Shown here: positions 1 through 7,477 of the stretch, in pieces
How positions within the stretch are numbered: position 1 is the first letter of the stretch
Layout of the letters: each line of letters opens with the position of its first letter
Origin: Bifidobacterium imperatoris
GTDB taxonomy: Bacteria > Actinomycetota > Actinomycetes > Actinomycetales > Bifidobacteriaceae
Direction of reading: 5' to 3'
NCBI RefSeq assembly: GCF_002860405.1
Contig: NZ_NMWV01000030.1
Span: 1 to 16,452 of the forward strand
DNA length: 16,452 bases
The notes under the pieces: model-generated
Told to the model about the DNA's origin: nothing
The model's database searches: none
What the model saw: the letters and a program-made list of their open reading frames with translations, nothing else
Program-made: the position numbers and the translations under genes

Positions 1-249
1 GCACGGCGCATCCATCATCAGCCACACCTGGACCAGCAGCTCGCGCGACTGCTCCGAATACCGCTTCGGCCGCTCCGCGGGCGACATCGACGGCCTGCCG
101 CGCCCGGCTTCCGTGAGTCTGCGTCTCGCGGTGCTCCTGCCGATTCCCAGCACGGAGCACATCTCATCGAGGATGCGTCCCTTGTCCTTCTTCGACGCCT
201 TCATGTATTCATCCCTGAATCTCAGGGTGACCTGCCGCTTCGTCGCCAT
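1..249 (-). CDS. IS transposase, N-terminal part (cut by window edge)
   Basis: The minus strand is open from an ATG at 249 to the left edge and encodes the first 83 residues of a transposase; the C-terminus lies outside. An upstream in-frame ATG at 267 exists, but only 249 has a Shine-Dalgarno (AGGA, 5 nt upstream). The visible protein is basic and carries a segment YMKASKKDKGRILDEMCSVL followed by a helix-turn-helix-like GIGRSTARRRL. From memory, this resembles the N-terminal 'KASKKEKGRILDEF' region of actinobacterial integrase-core (DDE) transposases that often lack a named IS family. The catalytic DDE domain is not visible, so activity cannot be judged. The gene is expected to move its own element by cut-and-paste or copy chemistry on DNA. 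The plus-strand open frame over the same bases is only its antisense shadow. Confidence 0.7.
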   Translation of the reverse strand, partial: MATKRQVTLRFRDEYMKASKKDKGRILDEMCSVLGIGRSTARRRLTEAGRGRPSMSPAERPKRYSEQSRELLVQVWLMMDAPC

Positions 250-311
250 GCTGATCCTGTCTTCCATAAGACAAGCCAAACAGGACCGATACCGTTCGCG
301 CTCATTCCCGA

Positions 312-354
312 TGAGGCACCACCACACCCTACGCGCTCAAAAAACGTGAGGCAC
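312..354. repeat. Short direct repeats near presumed IS terminus
   Basis: TGAGGCAC occurs at 312-319 and again at 347-354, 35 bp apart, just upstream of the transposase start. Short repeated motifs at the 5' end of an IS often bind the transposase. The IS boundary and target duplication cannot be set because the other end is outside the window. The rest of 268-443 shows no gene. Confidence 0.3.
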
Positions 355-367
355 GTCGTCCACCCAA

Positions 368-396
368 TCGACACATTCAGCGGCTTAGAATAGGGT
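368..396 (+). promoter_or_regulatory. Weak candidate promoter for small membrane protein gene
   Basis: TCGACA (368-373) matches the -35 consensus at five of six bases and is 17 bp from TAGGGT (391-396), a poor -10. TAGAAT at 386-391 is a better -10 but sits too close to that -35. The strong ribosome binding site downstream (444-450) supports transcription from about here. Confidence 0.25.
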
Positions 397-455
397 GCAG
401 GGTCGGTCTTGAATGGGCATGCCGACCAGACGATCCCGCATAGAAAGGAGCCGTC

Positions 456-677
456 ATGGAGAATCGTTCTTCTAACGGTTGGAAGTTCTTCGCGCTGCTG
501 TTTGGCGCGGCGCTGGCTGCAGTCATCGGCCTGTACATCTACAAGCAGCAGAACCCGGATTATGATCCGTGGGAGGAGCCGTGGGAGAACAGCTCTTCGC
601 CGGTGGATTTGGGTCTGAACAAGGCCGAGGATAAGGGCGATGAGGAGGAGCCCGAAGCCTCCCCAGCTGAAGCCTGA
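456..677 (+). CDS. Small single-pass membrane protein, function unknown
   Basis: This 73-residue protein begins 5 nt after a strong ribosome binding site (AAAGGAG, 444-450). Residues 1-8 are polar, and residues about 9-29 form one hydrophobic helix (WKFFALLFGAALAAVIGLYI). The remaining 45 residues are acidic and proline-rich, with a WEEPWE motif and a Glu/Asp-rich end. With K/Q residues right after the helix and an acidic tail, the C-terminus is probably cytoplasmic, although topology is uncertain. Similar short one-helix proteins with charged tails are common and mostly uncharacterised in actinobacteria; I do not recognise a named family. It stands alone between an IS and a strong bidirectional terminator, so it is likely monocistronic. 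No function is assigned. Confidence 0.75.
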   Translation: MENRSSNGWKFFALLFGAALAAVIGLYIYKQQNPDYDPWEEPWENSSSPVDLGLNKAEDKGDEEEPEASPAEA

Positions 678-701
678 TTCCCCCAACTGGTAGACATACG
701 T

Positions 702-740
702 AAAAAGCCTCTGTAACCGAAGTAGTTACAGAGGCTTTTT
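702..740. terminator. Bidirectional rho-independent terminator
   Basis: A perfect 16-bp inverted repeat (702-717 with 725-740, 7-nt loop) begins with five A's and ends with five T's, so it gives a U-tailed hairpin on both strands. It serves the small membrane protein gene on the plus strand and can stop glgP transcription on the minus strand. Confidence 0.92.
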
Positions 741-758
741 GCGTATTAAGCTGCTGAC

Positions 759-850
759 GCTGGAGGGTGGGGAGTACGGTACGCATCCCGACACACTCAA
801 GGCCGTTCGGCCAAGCTTACGGTCGGGATGCGCACTCCCCACCCTCCAGC
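759..850. repeat. 92-nt composite inverted repeat downstream of glgP
   Basis: The outer arms are a perfect 17-bp match (759-775 with 834-850, core GGAGGGTGGGGAGT). The inner arms are a perfect 10-bp match (GCATCCCGAC 783-792 with GTCGGGATGC 822-831). A terminal GGCC/GGCC mini-hairpin sits at 801-812. There is an asymmetric internal loop between outer and inner stems (7 nt against 2 nt). There is no U-tract next to it, and a normal terminator lies beyond it at 702-740, so it is not needed for termination. It could be a REP/MITE-like element or an RNA 3'-end stabilising or processing hairpin in the glgP transcript. Confidence 0.8.
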
Positions 851-865
851 TGCGTTCTGGACCCG

Positions 866-3313
866 TCAGTCAGCGAGCGGACCGGTGTGCCAGATTCGCT
901 CGAGATAATCCTCCATGGAGCGATCGGAGCTGAAGAAGCCGGAGTTGGCCACGTTGAGCAGGGCCTTGCGGTTCCACTCGAGCGGATCGCGGTAAAGCTT
1001 CTCGATTTCAGCCTGGATATCGGCGTAAGCGGAGAAGTCAGCCAGGGTCATGAACCAATCCTTGGTCAGCCAGTCGGCGACGAGCGGAGCGTAAGCGTTG
1101 CGGTCACCGTTGGAGAAGGTGCCGTTGGCAACCAGATCGATGGCCTGCTTCAGGCGAGGATCGGCCTCGTAGTACTTAGCCGGATCGTAACCGTCGGCGT
1201 ACAGCTTATCGACCTCTTCCACAGTCATGCCGAAGAGGAAGAAGTTCTCAGCACCAACGCGCTCACGAATCTCAACATTGGCGCCGTCAAGGGTACCAAC
1301 GGTCAGGGCACCGTTGAGAGCGAACTTCATGTTGCCGGTACCGGAAGCTTCCTTACCAGCCTGAGAAATCTGCTCGTCAAGTTCGGTGGCCGGAATCAGG
1401 TTCTGAGCCATCTCGATGTTGTAGTTCGGCAGCATGTGGACGGCCAGCTTGCCCTTGACGTCCGGATCGTTGTTGACCACGCGGGAGACGTTGTTGATGA
1501 GCTGAATGGTCATCTTGGCCAGGTAGTAACCCGGAGCAGCCTTAGCGCCGAAGAACACGGTGCGCGGCAGGATCTCGTCAGCGGAAACGGTGCCGTTCTT
1601 GATGGCAGCGTACTTGGAGATCACGGCCAGGATCTTCAGGCTCTGGCGCTTGTACTCGTGCAGACGCTTGACCATGGTGTTGAACATGGTGTTCTCGTCG
1701 ATGTCGAGGCCGTAGTGATCCTTGGCGAAGCCCACGAAAGCGTGCTTGTTGGCGGCCTTGACGGCAGCGAACTTCTTGACGAACTCGTCATCCTTGGCCA
1801 GCGGAACCAGGCCCTCGAGCATTTCGAGGTCGGAGATCCACTTGTCAGTGCCGAGGCCCTCGGTGATGAGGTCGGAGAGAGCCGGGTTGGCGAGCTTGAC
1901 GAAACGACGCGGGGTCACGCCGTTGGTCACGTTGGTGAACTTGGTCGGGTAGACGTCGGAGAAGTCCTTGAGGGTGACGTCCTTCAGCAGCTGCGAGTGC
2001 AGGGCGGCCACGCCATTGACGTGGGAGCCGCCGTAGGTGGCGAGGTAAGCCATGCGGACGGAGTCGCCAGTGTAGATGCGCATGCGTTCGATGGTCTCGT
2101 CGGCAACACCCTTGCCCTTGAGCTCGTCTTCAAACTGCTCGTTGATCTTCTCGATGATCTCGAGGTGACGCGGCAGCAGTTCGCCGATGAGGCTGGCCGG
2201 CCAAACCTCGAGGGCTTCCGGCAGCAGGGTGTGGCAGGTGTAGTTGAAGGTCTTGACGGTGATGTTCCAAGCGGTATCCCAGTCGTAGTCGTACTCATCG
2301 ATGAGGATGCGCATGAGCTCCGGGATGCCGATCACCGGGTGGGTGTCGTTGAGCTGGAAGGTGATCTTGTCCGGGAAGGTGGTCAGATCAGGCTTGTCCT
2401 GGCCCGGGTAGAAGACGCGGATGGCGTCGTGCAGGGATGCGGAGACGAAGAAGTACTGCTGCTCGAGGCGCAGCTCCTTGCCGACCTTGGTGGAGTCTTC
2501 CGGGTAGAGGATCTTGGAGATGTTCTCAGCCTTGACCTGCGGCTTGACGGCTTCCATGTACTCGGAGCGGTTGAAGGCGAGCAGATCGAACTCGTCGTAG
2601 CTCTTGGCGGTCCACAGACGCAGAGTGTTCACGCGCTGGGACTTGTAGCCCGGGACCAGGTAGTCCACCGGGACGGCGCGCACGGACCAAGCCGGCTTCC
2701 ACACCTTCTTGCCGTTCTCCTCAACGACTTCGCCGCCGAAGGAGACCTTCTGGTCGCGGTTGTAGTCGATGTGGCCCCACGGCTCTTCGTTGGTCAGCCA
2801 GTAATCAGGGGTTTCAACCTGCTTGCCGTTCTCATCGAAGGTCTGCTTGAAGATGCCGTACTTGTACTGGATGCCGTAGCCGAATGCCGGCACGCCCAGG
2901 GAGGCGAGGGAGTCGATGAAGCAGGCGGCGAGACGGCCCAGACCACCGTTACCGAGGCCCGGCTCGTATTCGGCGTCAATGATGTCCTTCGGCTGGAAGC
3001 CCAGAGCTTCAACAGCCTTGTCGAACTGCTCGGTCAGGCCTGCGTTCAGCAGTGCGTTCTCCAGCTGCTTGCCCATCAGGAACTCAGCGGAGAAGTAGCC
3101 GACGGCCTTAGTGTTGCCGTTGACGGTATCGGCCTGAGTCTTGAACCAAGAGTCGGCGAGGTGGTTACGCACAGCCTTGGATGCAGCCACGTACACGTCG
3201 GCAGCAGTTGCCTGCTCGGCGGTGACGTTCTGAGTGTATTTGAGTTGTTCACGAATCTCGTCGGCGAACTGGTCCGCCGTAACGGGAGACTTTGGTGCGG
3301 TAATTTCGGTCAT
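866..3313 (-). CDS. glgP: Glycogen (alpha-glucan) phosphorylase
   Basis: This 815-residue GT35 enzyme phosphorolyses alpha-1,4-glucans to glucose-1-phosphate in the cytoplasm, mobilising glycogen or processing maltodextrin. The family's pyridoxal-phosphate signature EASGTGNMKFALN is present, with the PLP lysine at residue 663. The N-terminal AVGYFSAEFLMG block and the glycine-rich NGGLGRLAACFIDSL segment are also typical, and the length is normal for bacterial phosphorylases. The start at 3313 is chosen because AAGGAAAG lies 7 nt upstream and MTEIT begins the recognisable protein; a longer frame to 3388 adds 25 residues with no ribosome binding site. It is divergent from the SCP_3 gene. An inverted repeat at 3349-3378 in its leader or promoter may regulate it. 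Downstream come a large hairpin (759-850) and a terminator (702-740). Confidence 0.97.
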   Translation of the reverse strand: MTEITAPKSPVTADQFADEIREQLKYTQNVTAEQATAADVYVAASKAVRNHLADSWFKTQADTVNGNTKAVGYFSAEFLMGKQLENALLNAGLTEQFDKAVEALGFQPKDIIDAEYEPGLGNGGLGRLAACFIDSLASLGVPAFGYGIQYKYGIFKQTFDENGKQVETPDYWLTNEEPWGHIDYNRDQKVSFGGEVVEENGKKVWKPAWSVRAVPVDYLVPGYKSQRVNTLRLWTAKSYDEFDLLAFNRSEYMEAVKPQVKAENISKILYPEDSTKVGKELRLEQQYFFVSASLHDAIRVFYPGQDKPDLTTFPDKITFQLNDTHPVIGIPELMRILIDEYDYDWDTAWNITVKTFNYTCHTLLPEALEVWPASLIGELLPRHLEIIEKINEQFEDELKGKGVADETIERMRIYTGDSVRMAYLATYGGSHVNGVAALHSQLLKDVTLKDFSDVYPTKFTNVTNGVTPRRFVKLANPALSDLITEGLGTDKWISDLEMLEGLVPLAKDDEFVKKFAAVKAANKHAFVGFAKDHYGLDIDENTMFNTMVKRLHEYKRQSLKILAVISKYAAIKNGTVSADEILPRTVFFGAKAAPGYYLAKMTIQLINNVSRVVNNDPDVKGKLAVHMLPNYNIEMAQNLIPATELDEQISQAGKEASGTGNMKFALNGALTVGTLDGANVEIRERVGAENFFLFGMTVEEVDKLYADGYDPAKYYEADPRLKQAIDLVANGTFSNGDRNAYAPLVADWLTKDWFMTLADFSAYADIQAEIEKLYRDPLEWNRKALLNVANSGFFSSDRSMEDYLERIWHTGPLAD

Positions 3314-3348
3314 TCTGACTTTCCTTCCGGGATAAGTGCCCGAGATTA

Positions 3349-3378
3349 TTATGCCGCGCACTCGGTATCGCGGCATAA
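3349..3378. promoter_or_regulatory. Inverted repeat upstream of glgP, candidate operator
   Basis: Ten-base arms TTATGCCGCG (3349-3358) and CGCGGCATAA (3369-3378) are perfect reverse complements around a 10-bp spacer. They lie 36 bp upstream of the glgP start. On the minus strand the arm nearest glgP runs into CATAATAAT, which could serve as a -10. If so, a bound repressor would cover the promoter, as expected for control by a sugar-responsive regulator. A leader hairpin is the alternative reading. Confidence 0.5.
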
Positions 3379-3478
3379 ACGTAAGCATGAACTCTCCGTA
3401 ACGTCATTGAGATCAGCGCGTGCATACGTTCTCATACTGAGGGTATCACACCGCCATACAGTACGCATACAACGGCGT

Positions 3479-3943
3479 ATGTCATCGTTATCATCCTATG
3501 GTCAAGAGCTATCAAGTGCCATGATTGAAGACATGGCAGTCATACTTGAACGAGATTTAGAACGCGGTCGCATCGCGTTTCAACAATGGCATACAGCCGC
3601 GCAGCAATCATTGCAAACAGCGGCAGCAATCACCATTAATCCAACCTTGCCGCGCAGCACGTGGGCCATGGCCGTACGCTACTCACTGTTTCTATTGGAG
3701 CGGCGGGCTCCCGGCCCCGGTGTAGAAGTGCGCGTTGCCCCATGGGGCGCAGTCAAAATTTTGGACGGGCCGGAATCTGACCCGCATAATCTGACTCCGC
3801 CGGACGTCATCGAACTTGAGCCAGACGTTTGGCTACGGCTTGCCTGCGGCATCACCACGTGGAATCAGGAGAAGGATGCCGGCCACATCAGTGCAGTCGG
3901 CGAACGCGACGATTTGAGCGACCTATTGCCGCTCACGCGTTAG
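3479..3943 (+). CDS. SCP_3 (bacterial sterol-carrier-like) family protein
   Basis: This 154-residue protein matches, from memory, the actinobacterial SCP_3 family. It has a DLERGRIAFQQW-type opening helix and LPRSTWAMAVRYSLFLLERRAPGPGVEVRV. This is followed by WGAVKILDGPE, the PPDVIELEPDVWLRLACG block, a TTW turn and a final GERDDLSDLLPL. SCP folds form a hydrophobic pocket for lipid-like ligands, but the role of this bacterial branch is not established. No membrane segment is seen, so it is probably cytoplasmic. The ATG at 3479 gives the longest plausible product, but no Shine-Dalgarno precedes it. The ATG at 3521 (141 aa) is an alternative, and a leaderless transcript is possible. The long open frame upstream in the same phase is antisense to glgP and is not part of the gene. 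Confidence 0.85.
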   Translation: MSSLSSYGQELSSAMIEDMAVILERDLERGRIAFQQWHTAAQQSLQTAAAITINPTLPRSTWAMAVRYSLFLLERRAPGPGVEVRVAPWGAVKILDGPESDPHNLTPPDVIELEPDVWLRLACGITTWNQEKDAGHISAVGERDDLSDLLPLTR

Positions 3944-3972
3944 CGGCAGTCGACGGCAAAATAGCAAATAAA

Positions 3973-4000
3973 AAGGCACCTGTTATGCAACAGGTGCCTT
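3973..4000 (-). terminator. Rho-independent terminator of the DUF3073 gene
   Basis: A perfect 12-bp stem (AAGGCACCTGTT, 3973-3984, with 3989-4000) has a 4-nt loop. On the minus strand the stem runs into CCTTTTTATTT, a good U-tract. The plus-strand side has no T-run, so it is mainly a minus-strand terminator, although it also sits after the convergent SCP_3 gene. Confidence 0.9.
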
Positions 4001-4021
4001 ATAAGGCTGTATTGCCACCGA

Positions 4022-4390
4022 TCACTGCTTAGGCTTGAGGGCGCTCGGAATCGGGCGAGGCTTTGGCATCGGGATTGGCTTATGCGGAACTGCCGGCTTA
4101 GCCGCAGTCTTCGGGAATTCGCCACTGGTCGCCTTGGCTGCAGCTTCGGCAGCCCACTTGGCGTACTCATCCAAGTCATCGTCCGCAACAGGAGCAGCAG
4201 CGGAATCACTAGATTTCTCATCAGTGTCCACATACTGGTCTTCAACGTCGGCAAACGGGTCAACAGACCCTGTTCCCGGCTCCTGCTCGCTTAGCTCTTT
4301 GGCCAGCTCATCGTAATCAGTGTCGGTGGTCAGATACTTCAGCTTACGGGCAATTTTCTGCTGTTTTGCTTTCTGACGTCCGCGGCCCAT
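4022..4390 (-). CDS. DUF3073 family protein
   Basis: The 122-residue product opens with MGRGRQKAKQQKIARKLKY, the hallmark of the actinobacterial DUF3073 family, followed by a TDTDYDELAKELS segment. The middle (about 40-75) is acidic and probably disordered. The end (from about 98) is a proline/lysine repeat-like tail (KPIPMPKPRPIP). The very basic first 20 residues could bind nucleic acid, but the family has no established function that I know of. The start at 4390 is supported by AGGGGG 5 nt upstream. It is convergent with the SCP_3 gene, divergent from trpS, and ends at its own terminator (3973-4000). Confidence 0.9.
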   Translation of the reverse strand: MGRGRQKAKQQKIARKLKYLTTDTDYDELAKELSEQEPGTGSVDPFADVEDQYVDTDEKSSDSAAAPVADDDLDEYAKWAAEAAAKATSGEFPKTAAKPAVPHKPIPMPKPRPIPSALKPKQ

Positions 4391-4475
4391 CTGACCCCCT
4401 GAAATTACTGTGCTGTTCGATTCATCAACTTAAGAGAGTACCACCTAATATGTGCATGTTCGTTGTCGGCTCACA

Positions 4476-4490
4476 CTTTTACCATAAAAG
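4476..4490. promoter_or_regulatory. Small palindrome between DUF3073 gene and trpS
   Basis: CTTTTA and TAAAAG are perfect reverse complements around a 3-bp centre, in the 133-bp divergent region 33 bp before trpS. It may be an operator or simply part of AT-rich promoter DNA. I see no T-box element or Trp-codon leader peptide in this region, and no clear -35/-10 pair. Confidence 0.25.
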
Positions 4491-4523
4491 CGTTTATTTT
4501 ACGGCTATTTCAAAGGAATCCGC

Positions 4524-5615
4524 ATGACCGACGAGCAGAAACTGACAGCGGCAGGCAATGAAATGAGCGCGAGCTTCCTCGCAGCAAAGAAGCGTTCCGA
4601 CGAGACGCTTGCCAAGCTCGAGTCGAATCCCTCGTCCTTCACCATGCTGACCGGCGATCGCCCGACCGGCCGCCTGCACTTGGGACACTACTTCGGCTCC
4701 ATCAAAGAGCGTGTCGCCATGCAGGAGCGTGGCGTGAACACGAACATCATCATCGCGGATTACCAGGTCATCACCGACCGCGACACCACCGAGCATATTC
4801 AAGACAACGTGCTGAACTTGGTGCTCGACTACATGGCCGCGGGCATCGACCCGAACAAGACCATGATGTTCACCCACTCTGCAGTGCCGGCCGAGAACCA
4901 GCTGCTGCTGCCGTTCCTCTCCCTGGTCACCGAGGCTGAGCTGCACCGCAACCCGACCGTGAAGTCCGAAATGGAGGCTTCCGGCCACGCGCTGACTGGC
5001 CTGCTGCTCACCTACCCAGTGCATCAGGCGTGCGACATTCTCTTCTGCAAGGCCAATGTGGTGCCGATCGGCAAGGACAACCTGCCGCACGTGGAGATTA
5101 CCCGCACGATTGCCCGTCGTTTCAACGAGCGTTACGCCAAGAAGAACCCGGTGTTCCCGGAGCCGGCCGCCATTCTGTCTGACGCTCCTGAGATTCCGGG
5201 TCTCGACGGCCGCAAGATGAGCAAGTCCTACGGCAACTCCATCATGCTGGGCGCCACCGCTGAGGAAACCGCCAAGCTCATTAAGAAGAGCCCCACCGAT
5301 TCCGAGCGTCGCATCACCTTCGATCCGATCGCGCGCCCGCAGGTTTCCGCTCTGCTGACCACTGCAGGTCTGGTGACCGGTCGTGACCCGAAGGAAATCG
5401 CCGAGGAAATTGGCGATTCCGGTGCAGGCGCACTGAAGCAGTACGTGATCAAGTCCGTCAACGAGTTCCTGGCTCCGCACCGCGAGCGCCGCGCCGAGCT
5501 CGCCAAGGATATGGATTCCATCCGCGATATTCTGCACGATGGCAACAAGCGCGCTAACGCCATCGCCGAGGAAACCCTCGATCAGGTGCGCGAAGCAATG
5601 GGTATGAAGTACTGA
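4524..5615 (+). CDS. trpS: Tryptophanyl-tRNA synthetase
   Basis: This class I aminoacyl-tRNA synthetase (363 aa) activates tryptophan with ATP and charges tRNA-Trp in the cytoplasm. Both ATP-binding signatures are intact: HLGH at residues 52-55 inside RPTGRLHLGHYFG, and KMSKS at 231-235 inside GRKMSKSYGN. The Rossmann core between them has LLTYPVHQACDIL and PIGKDNLPHVEITR, the bacterial TrpRS pattern. The C-terminal part is the usual helical anticodon-binding region. It starts 6 nt after AAAGGA (4512-4517). The first 35 or so residues extend slightly before the core, which is common in actinobacteria. The gene is monocistronic, followed 30 nt later by a strong terminator. Confidence 0.97.
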   Translation: MTDEQKLTAAGNEMSASFLAAKKRSDETLAKLESNPSSFTMLTGDRPTGRLHLGHYFGSIKERVAMQERGVNTNIIIADYQVITDRDTTEHIQDNVLNLVLDYMAAGIDPNKTMMFTHSAVPAENQLLLPFLSLVTEAELHRNPTVKSEMEASGHALTGLLLTYPVHQACDILFCKANVVPIGKDNLPHVEITRTIARRFNERYAKKNPVFPEPAAILSDAPEIPGLDGRKMSKSYGNSIMLGATAEETAKLIKKSPTDSERRITFDPIARPQVSALLTTAGLVTGRDPKEIAEEIGDSGAGALKQYVIKSVNEFLAPHRERRAELAKDMDSIRDILHDGNKRANAIAEETLDQVREAMGMKY

Positions 5616-5644
5616 GCCTACGTTTGCTTGATTCTTAAACCAAT

Positions 5645-5688
5645 AAGGGTTTGTGCGGTTCCTCATTCGGATCGCACAAACCCTTTTT
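5645..5688 (+). terminator. Rho-independent terminator of trpS
   Basis: A 13-bp stem (5645-5657 with 5673-5685; core GGGTTTGTGCG/CGCACAAACCC) has a 15-nt loop and is followed by five T's ending at 5688. The minus-strand side has only a weak T-rich tail, but it may also help stop the convergent amidohydrolase transcript, which ends at 5699. Confidence 0.92.
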
Positions 5689-5698
5689 CATATCTCAA

Positions 5699-7258
5699 TC
5701 AATACACACGTTTTCCGGCTACGAAAGTCATCGTCACATGTTCCGGCATGGCACGCATGGCTTCAGGTGTGGTTACCGCATATGGGTCAGCATCCAGCAG
5801 CACTATGTCGGCCACATCGCCGGGCTCAAGACCATCTCGCCCAACGGCCGTTGACGCAGCCAACGAAGTGCGCATATCCAAGCATTGTTCCGACTGGAAG
5901 GGCTCTCGGTCAGAACTTTCCGTTCCGAATACGGCAGCCGAAATAGCAAGCCACGGGTCAAGCGGGGCAACAGGTGCATCGGAGCCCATACGGAGTTTCA
6001 CTCCGGCATCGTGGAGCGAGCGGAATGGGTAGGGAATGCCAGCCGGGTTGGCCCAGAACCGAGTGATGACATCGCGGTCATCCATTGCATGCTGTGGTTG
6101 AATACTGGCCGTGAGCCCGAGTCCGGCGAATCGCGGAATATCAACCGGCTTGAGCATTTGCGCATGCTCGATGGAACCATGCGCATGGGTGGCTTCCGCC
6201 GCATTGAGCACAATGGTGTTCGCTTCATCACCGATGGCATGGCAAGCGATATCGAAGTCATGTTCAGTGGCGAGCCGCATGTAATCCTCGATTTGCTGCG
6301 GCGTGTAGCTCAACGTGCCGTAGGTTTGCGGCTCGATGCCGGAATATGGGGTGGAGCAGTAGGCAGAACGGGTGTTCAGGGAGCCGTCTGAGATGAGCTT
6401 CATCGCGCCGACACGGCCCAGCCCATTGCTGCCGGGCAGTGGTTTGCCGGTGCGCCAGCCGGCGTTGATGGCATCCTGCAGTCGCTCGGGGTATACGCCA
6501 GCGTCTACGCGCAGCGTGTTGATGCCGGCGGCAAAGCGCGCAATCCACGTATCGATGTTCTCGGCCATCTCATAATCGCGAATACCTACGATGCCTTTGG
6601 ACGCCGCGTCTCGCTCCGCTTCACGCAACAGCCGGTCAGTTTCCTCGGCGGCACCGGGCGCCTTGTCGAATTGGGTGTAGGCGTCGAACCATTCGAGTTC
6701 ACCGACGAGTCCGGTGCGTTCGTCCACATGCACACCAAGGCGTCGGGCAGCCGCGGAGTTCACCCAACCGCAGTGCATATCCGCACTGGAGAGCGCCACA
6801 GGTTGTTCGCCGGCCACGGCATCGATGGCGGCAAGCGTTGGCTGCTCGTCATCGGACCACAGCGAATGGCGGAATCGCATACCCACTACGAATGCATTGG
6901 GGTCAAGCGTGCCCGCTGCACGGCGCTCATCAAGATGTGCCCGCAGCATGGCCATCGCTTCGGAGGCTGAACGCGCGCCAATCAGATCCAAGCGTCCCAG
7001 CGTTTTAGCCCATTGCGTGAAATGCGTATGGCAGTCCCACAGGCCGGGAATAATCCAGAGACCATCGGCGCGAATCGTGGTTGCGTCCAGATTCTTCGAC
7101 GGCTGGCCTGCATCGGCCAGGTCGACGTTCACCGCAGCCTCGCCAGTCGGACGCACACTGGCTACAACACCATCCCGCACAACAATATCCACACGGTTTT
7201 CCGCTCTGGGAACACCGACATTGACGATACGAACCAAGCTACTCATAATCGTCATCAT
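5699..7258 (-). CDS. Amidohydrolase family 3 (YtcJ-like) metal-dependent hydrolase
   Basis: This 519-residue cytoplasmic TIM-barrel hydrolase has the amidohydrolase superfamily metal ligands in order. These are DCHTHF (His77, His79), MKLISDGSL (Lys287, the likely bridging position), CHAIGD (His340), SIEHAQ (His365) and GSDAP (Asp427). A small beta domain is formed by the N-terminus and the C-terminal GLEPGDVADIVLLDADP segment. YtcJ-like relatives act on N-formyl, amide or cyclic ureide compounds, but the substrate here cannot be told. The ATG at 7258 has no strong ribosome binding site; ATGs at 7255 and 7246 are alternatives. The gene is convergent with trpS and divergent from the frameshifted DUF559 gene, with no pathway neighbours to suggest the substrate. 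The adjacent palindrome GCGCAATGCGC (7299-7309) lies in its upstream region. Confidence 0.9.
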   Translation of the reverse strand: MMTIMSSLVRIVNVGVPRAENRVDIVVRDGVVASVRPTGEAAVNVDLADAGQPSKNLDATTIRADGLWIIPGLWDCHTHFTQWAKTLGRLDLIGARSASEAMAMLRAHLDERRAAGTLDPNAFVVGMRFRHSLWSDDEQPTLAAIDAVAGEQPVALSSADMHCGWVNSAAARRLGVHVDERTGLVGELEWFDAYTQFDKAPGAAEETDRLLREAERDAASKGIVGIRDYEMAENIDTWIARFAAGINTLRVDAGVYPERLQDAINAGWRTGKPLPGSNGLGRVGAMKLISDGSLNTRSAYCSTPYSGIEPQTYGTLSYTPQQIEDYMRLATEHDFDIACHAIGDEANTIVLNAAEATHAHGSIEHAQMLKPVDIPRFAGLGLTASIQPQHAMDDRDVITRFWANPAGIPYPFRSLHDAGVKLRMGSDAPVAPLDPWLAISAAVFGTESSDREPFQSEQCLDMRTSLAASTAVGRDGLEPGDVADIVLLDADPYAVTTPEAMRAMPEHVTMTFVAGKRVY

Positions 7259-7361
7259 GCCACTGAACTGAAATTAGCGTGCACTTATGCTCATGCCAGC
7301 GCAATGCGCATCAATGTCTAGCAAGCGTCACTCTCTCTGTATTCACGCACCCCAGACTGAG

Positions 7362-7392
7362 TTATCCACCTAGTTATCCACATTTATCCACC
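7362..7392. promoter_or_regulatory. Cluster of three DnaA-box-like sites
   Basis: TTATCCACC (7362-7370), TTATCCACA (7374-7382) and TTATCCACC (7384-7392) lie in direct repeat within 31 bp. The middle site matches the DnaA box TTATNCACA exactly; the outer two differ at the last base. They sit directly upstream of a promoter-like pair at 7408-7437. No dnaA, dnaN or rpmH gene is nearby, so this is not the usual actinobacterial oriC context. Confidence 0.6.
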
Positions 7393-7407
7393 GAAAAAAG
7401 AGGCCTG

Positions 7408-7437
7408 TAGACAAACACTGACGCATACCCCTACACT
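7408..7437 (+). promoter_or_regulatory. Candidate promoter of the DUF559 gene
   Basis: TAGACA (7408-7413) and TACACT (7432-7437) are separated by 18 bp, giving a reasonable sigma-70-type match. The expected RNA start near 7444 would give a leader of about 33 nt before the ATG at 7478. That fits the ribosome binding site at 7464-7470. Confidence 0.5.
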
Positions 7438-7477
7438 CATATCCACTATGCCGAACGCATCACGAAGGGGTGGTTGT

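Noticed and set aside
222..686. Minus-strand open frame over the small membrane protein gene
   Set aside because: The plus-strand gene has a strong ribosome binding site and a clean helix-tail design; the opposite frame has neither and crosses the IS end.
767..3478. Very long plus-strand open frame (over 1000 codons to 3943) antisense to glgP
   Set aside because: It mirrors a clearly recognised glgP gene and arises from its GC-rich codon use; only its last 154 codons (from 3479) match a real family.
4391..4523. T-box or Trp attenuator upstream of trpS
   Set aside because: The region is only 133 bp, with no T-box core, no Trp-codon leader peptide and no terminator hairpin before the start.
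4494..5666. Minus-strand open frame over trpS
   Set aside because: It is fully antisense to an intact, recognisable trpS and has no family features of its own.
7362..7392. Chromosomal replication origin
   Set aside because: There are only three DnaA-box-like sites, with no adjacent dnaA, dnaN or rpmH and no extended box array or clear unwinding element.
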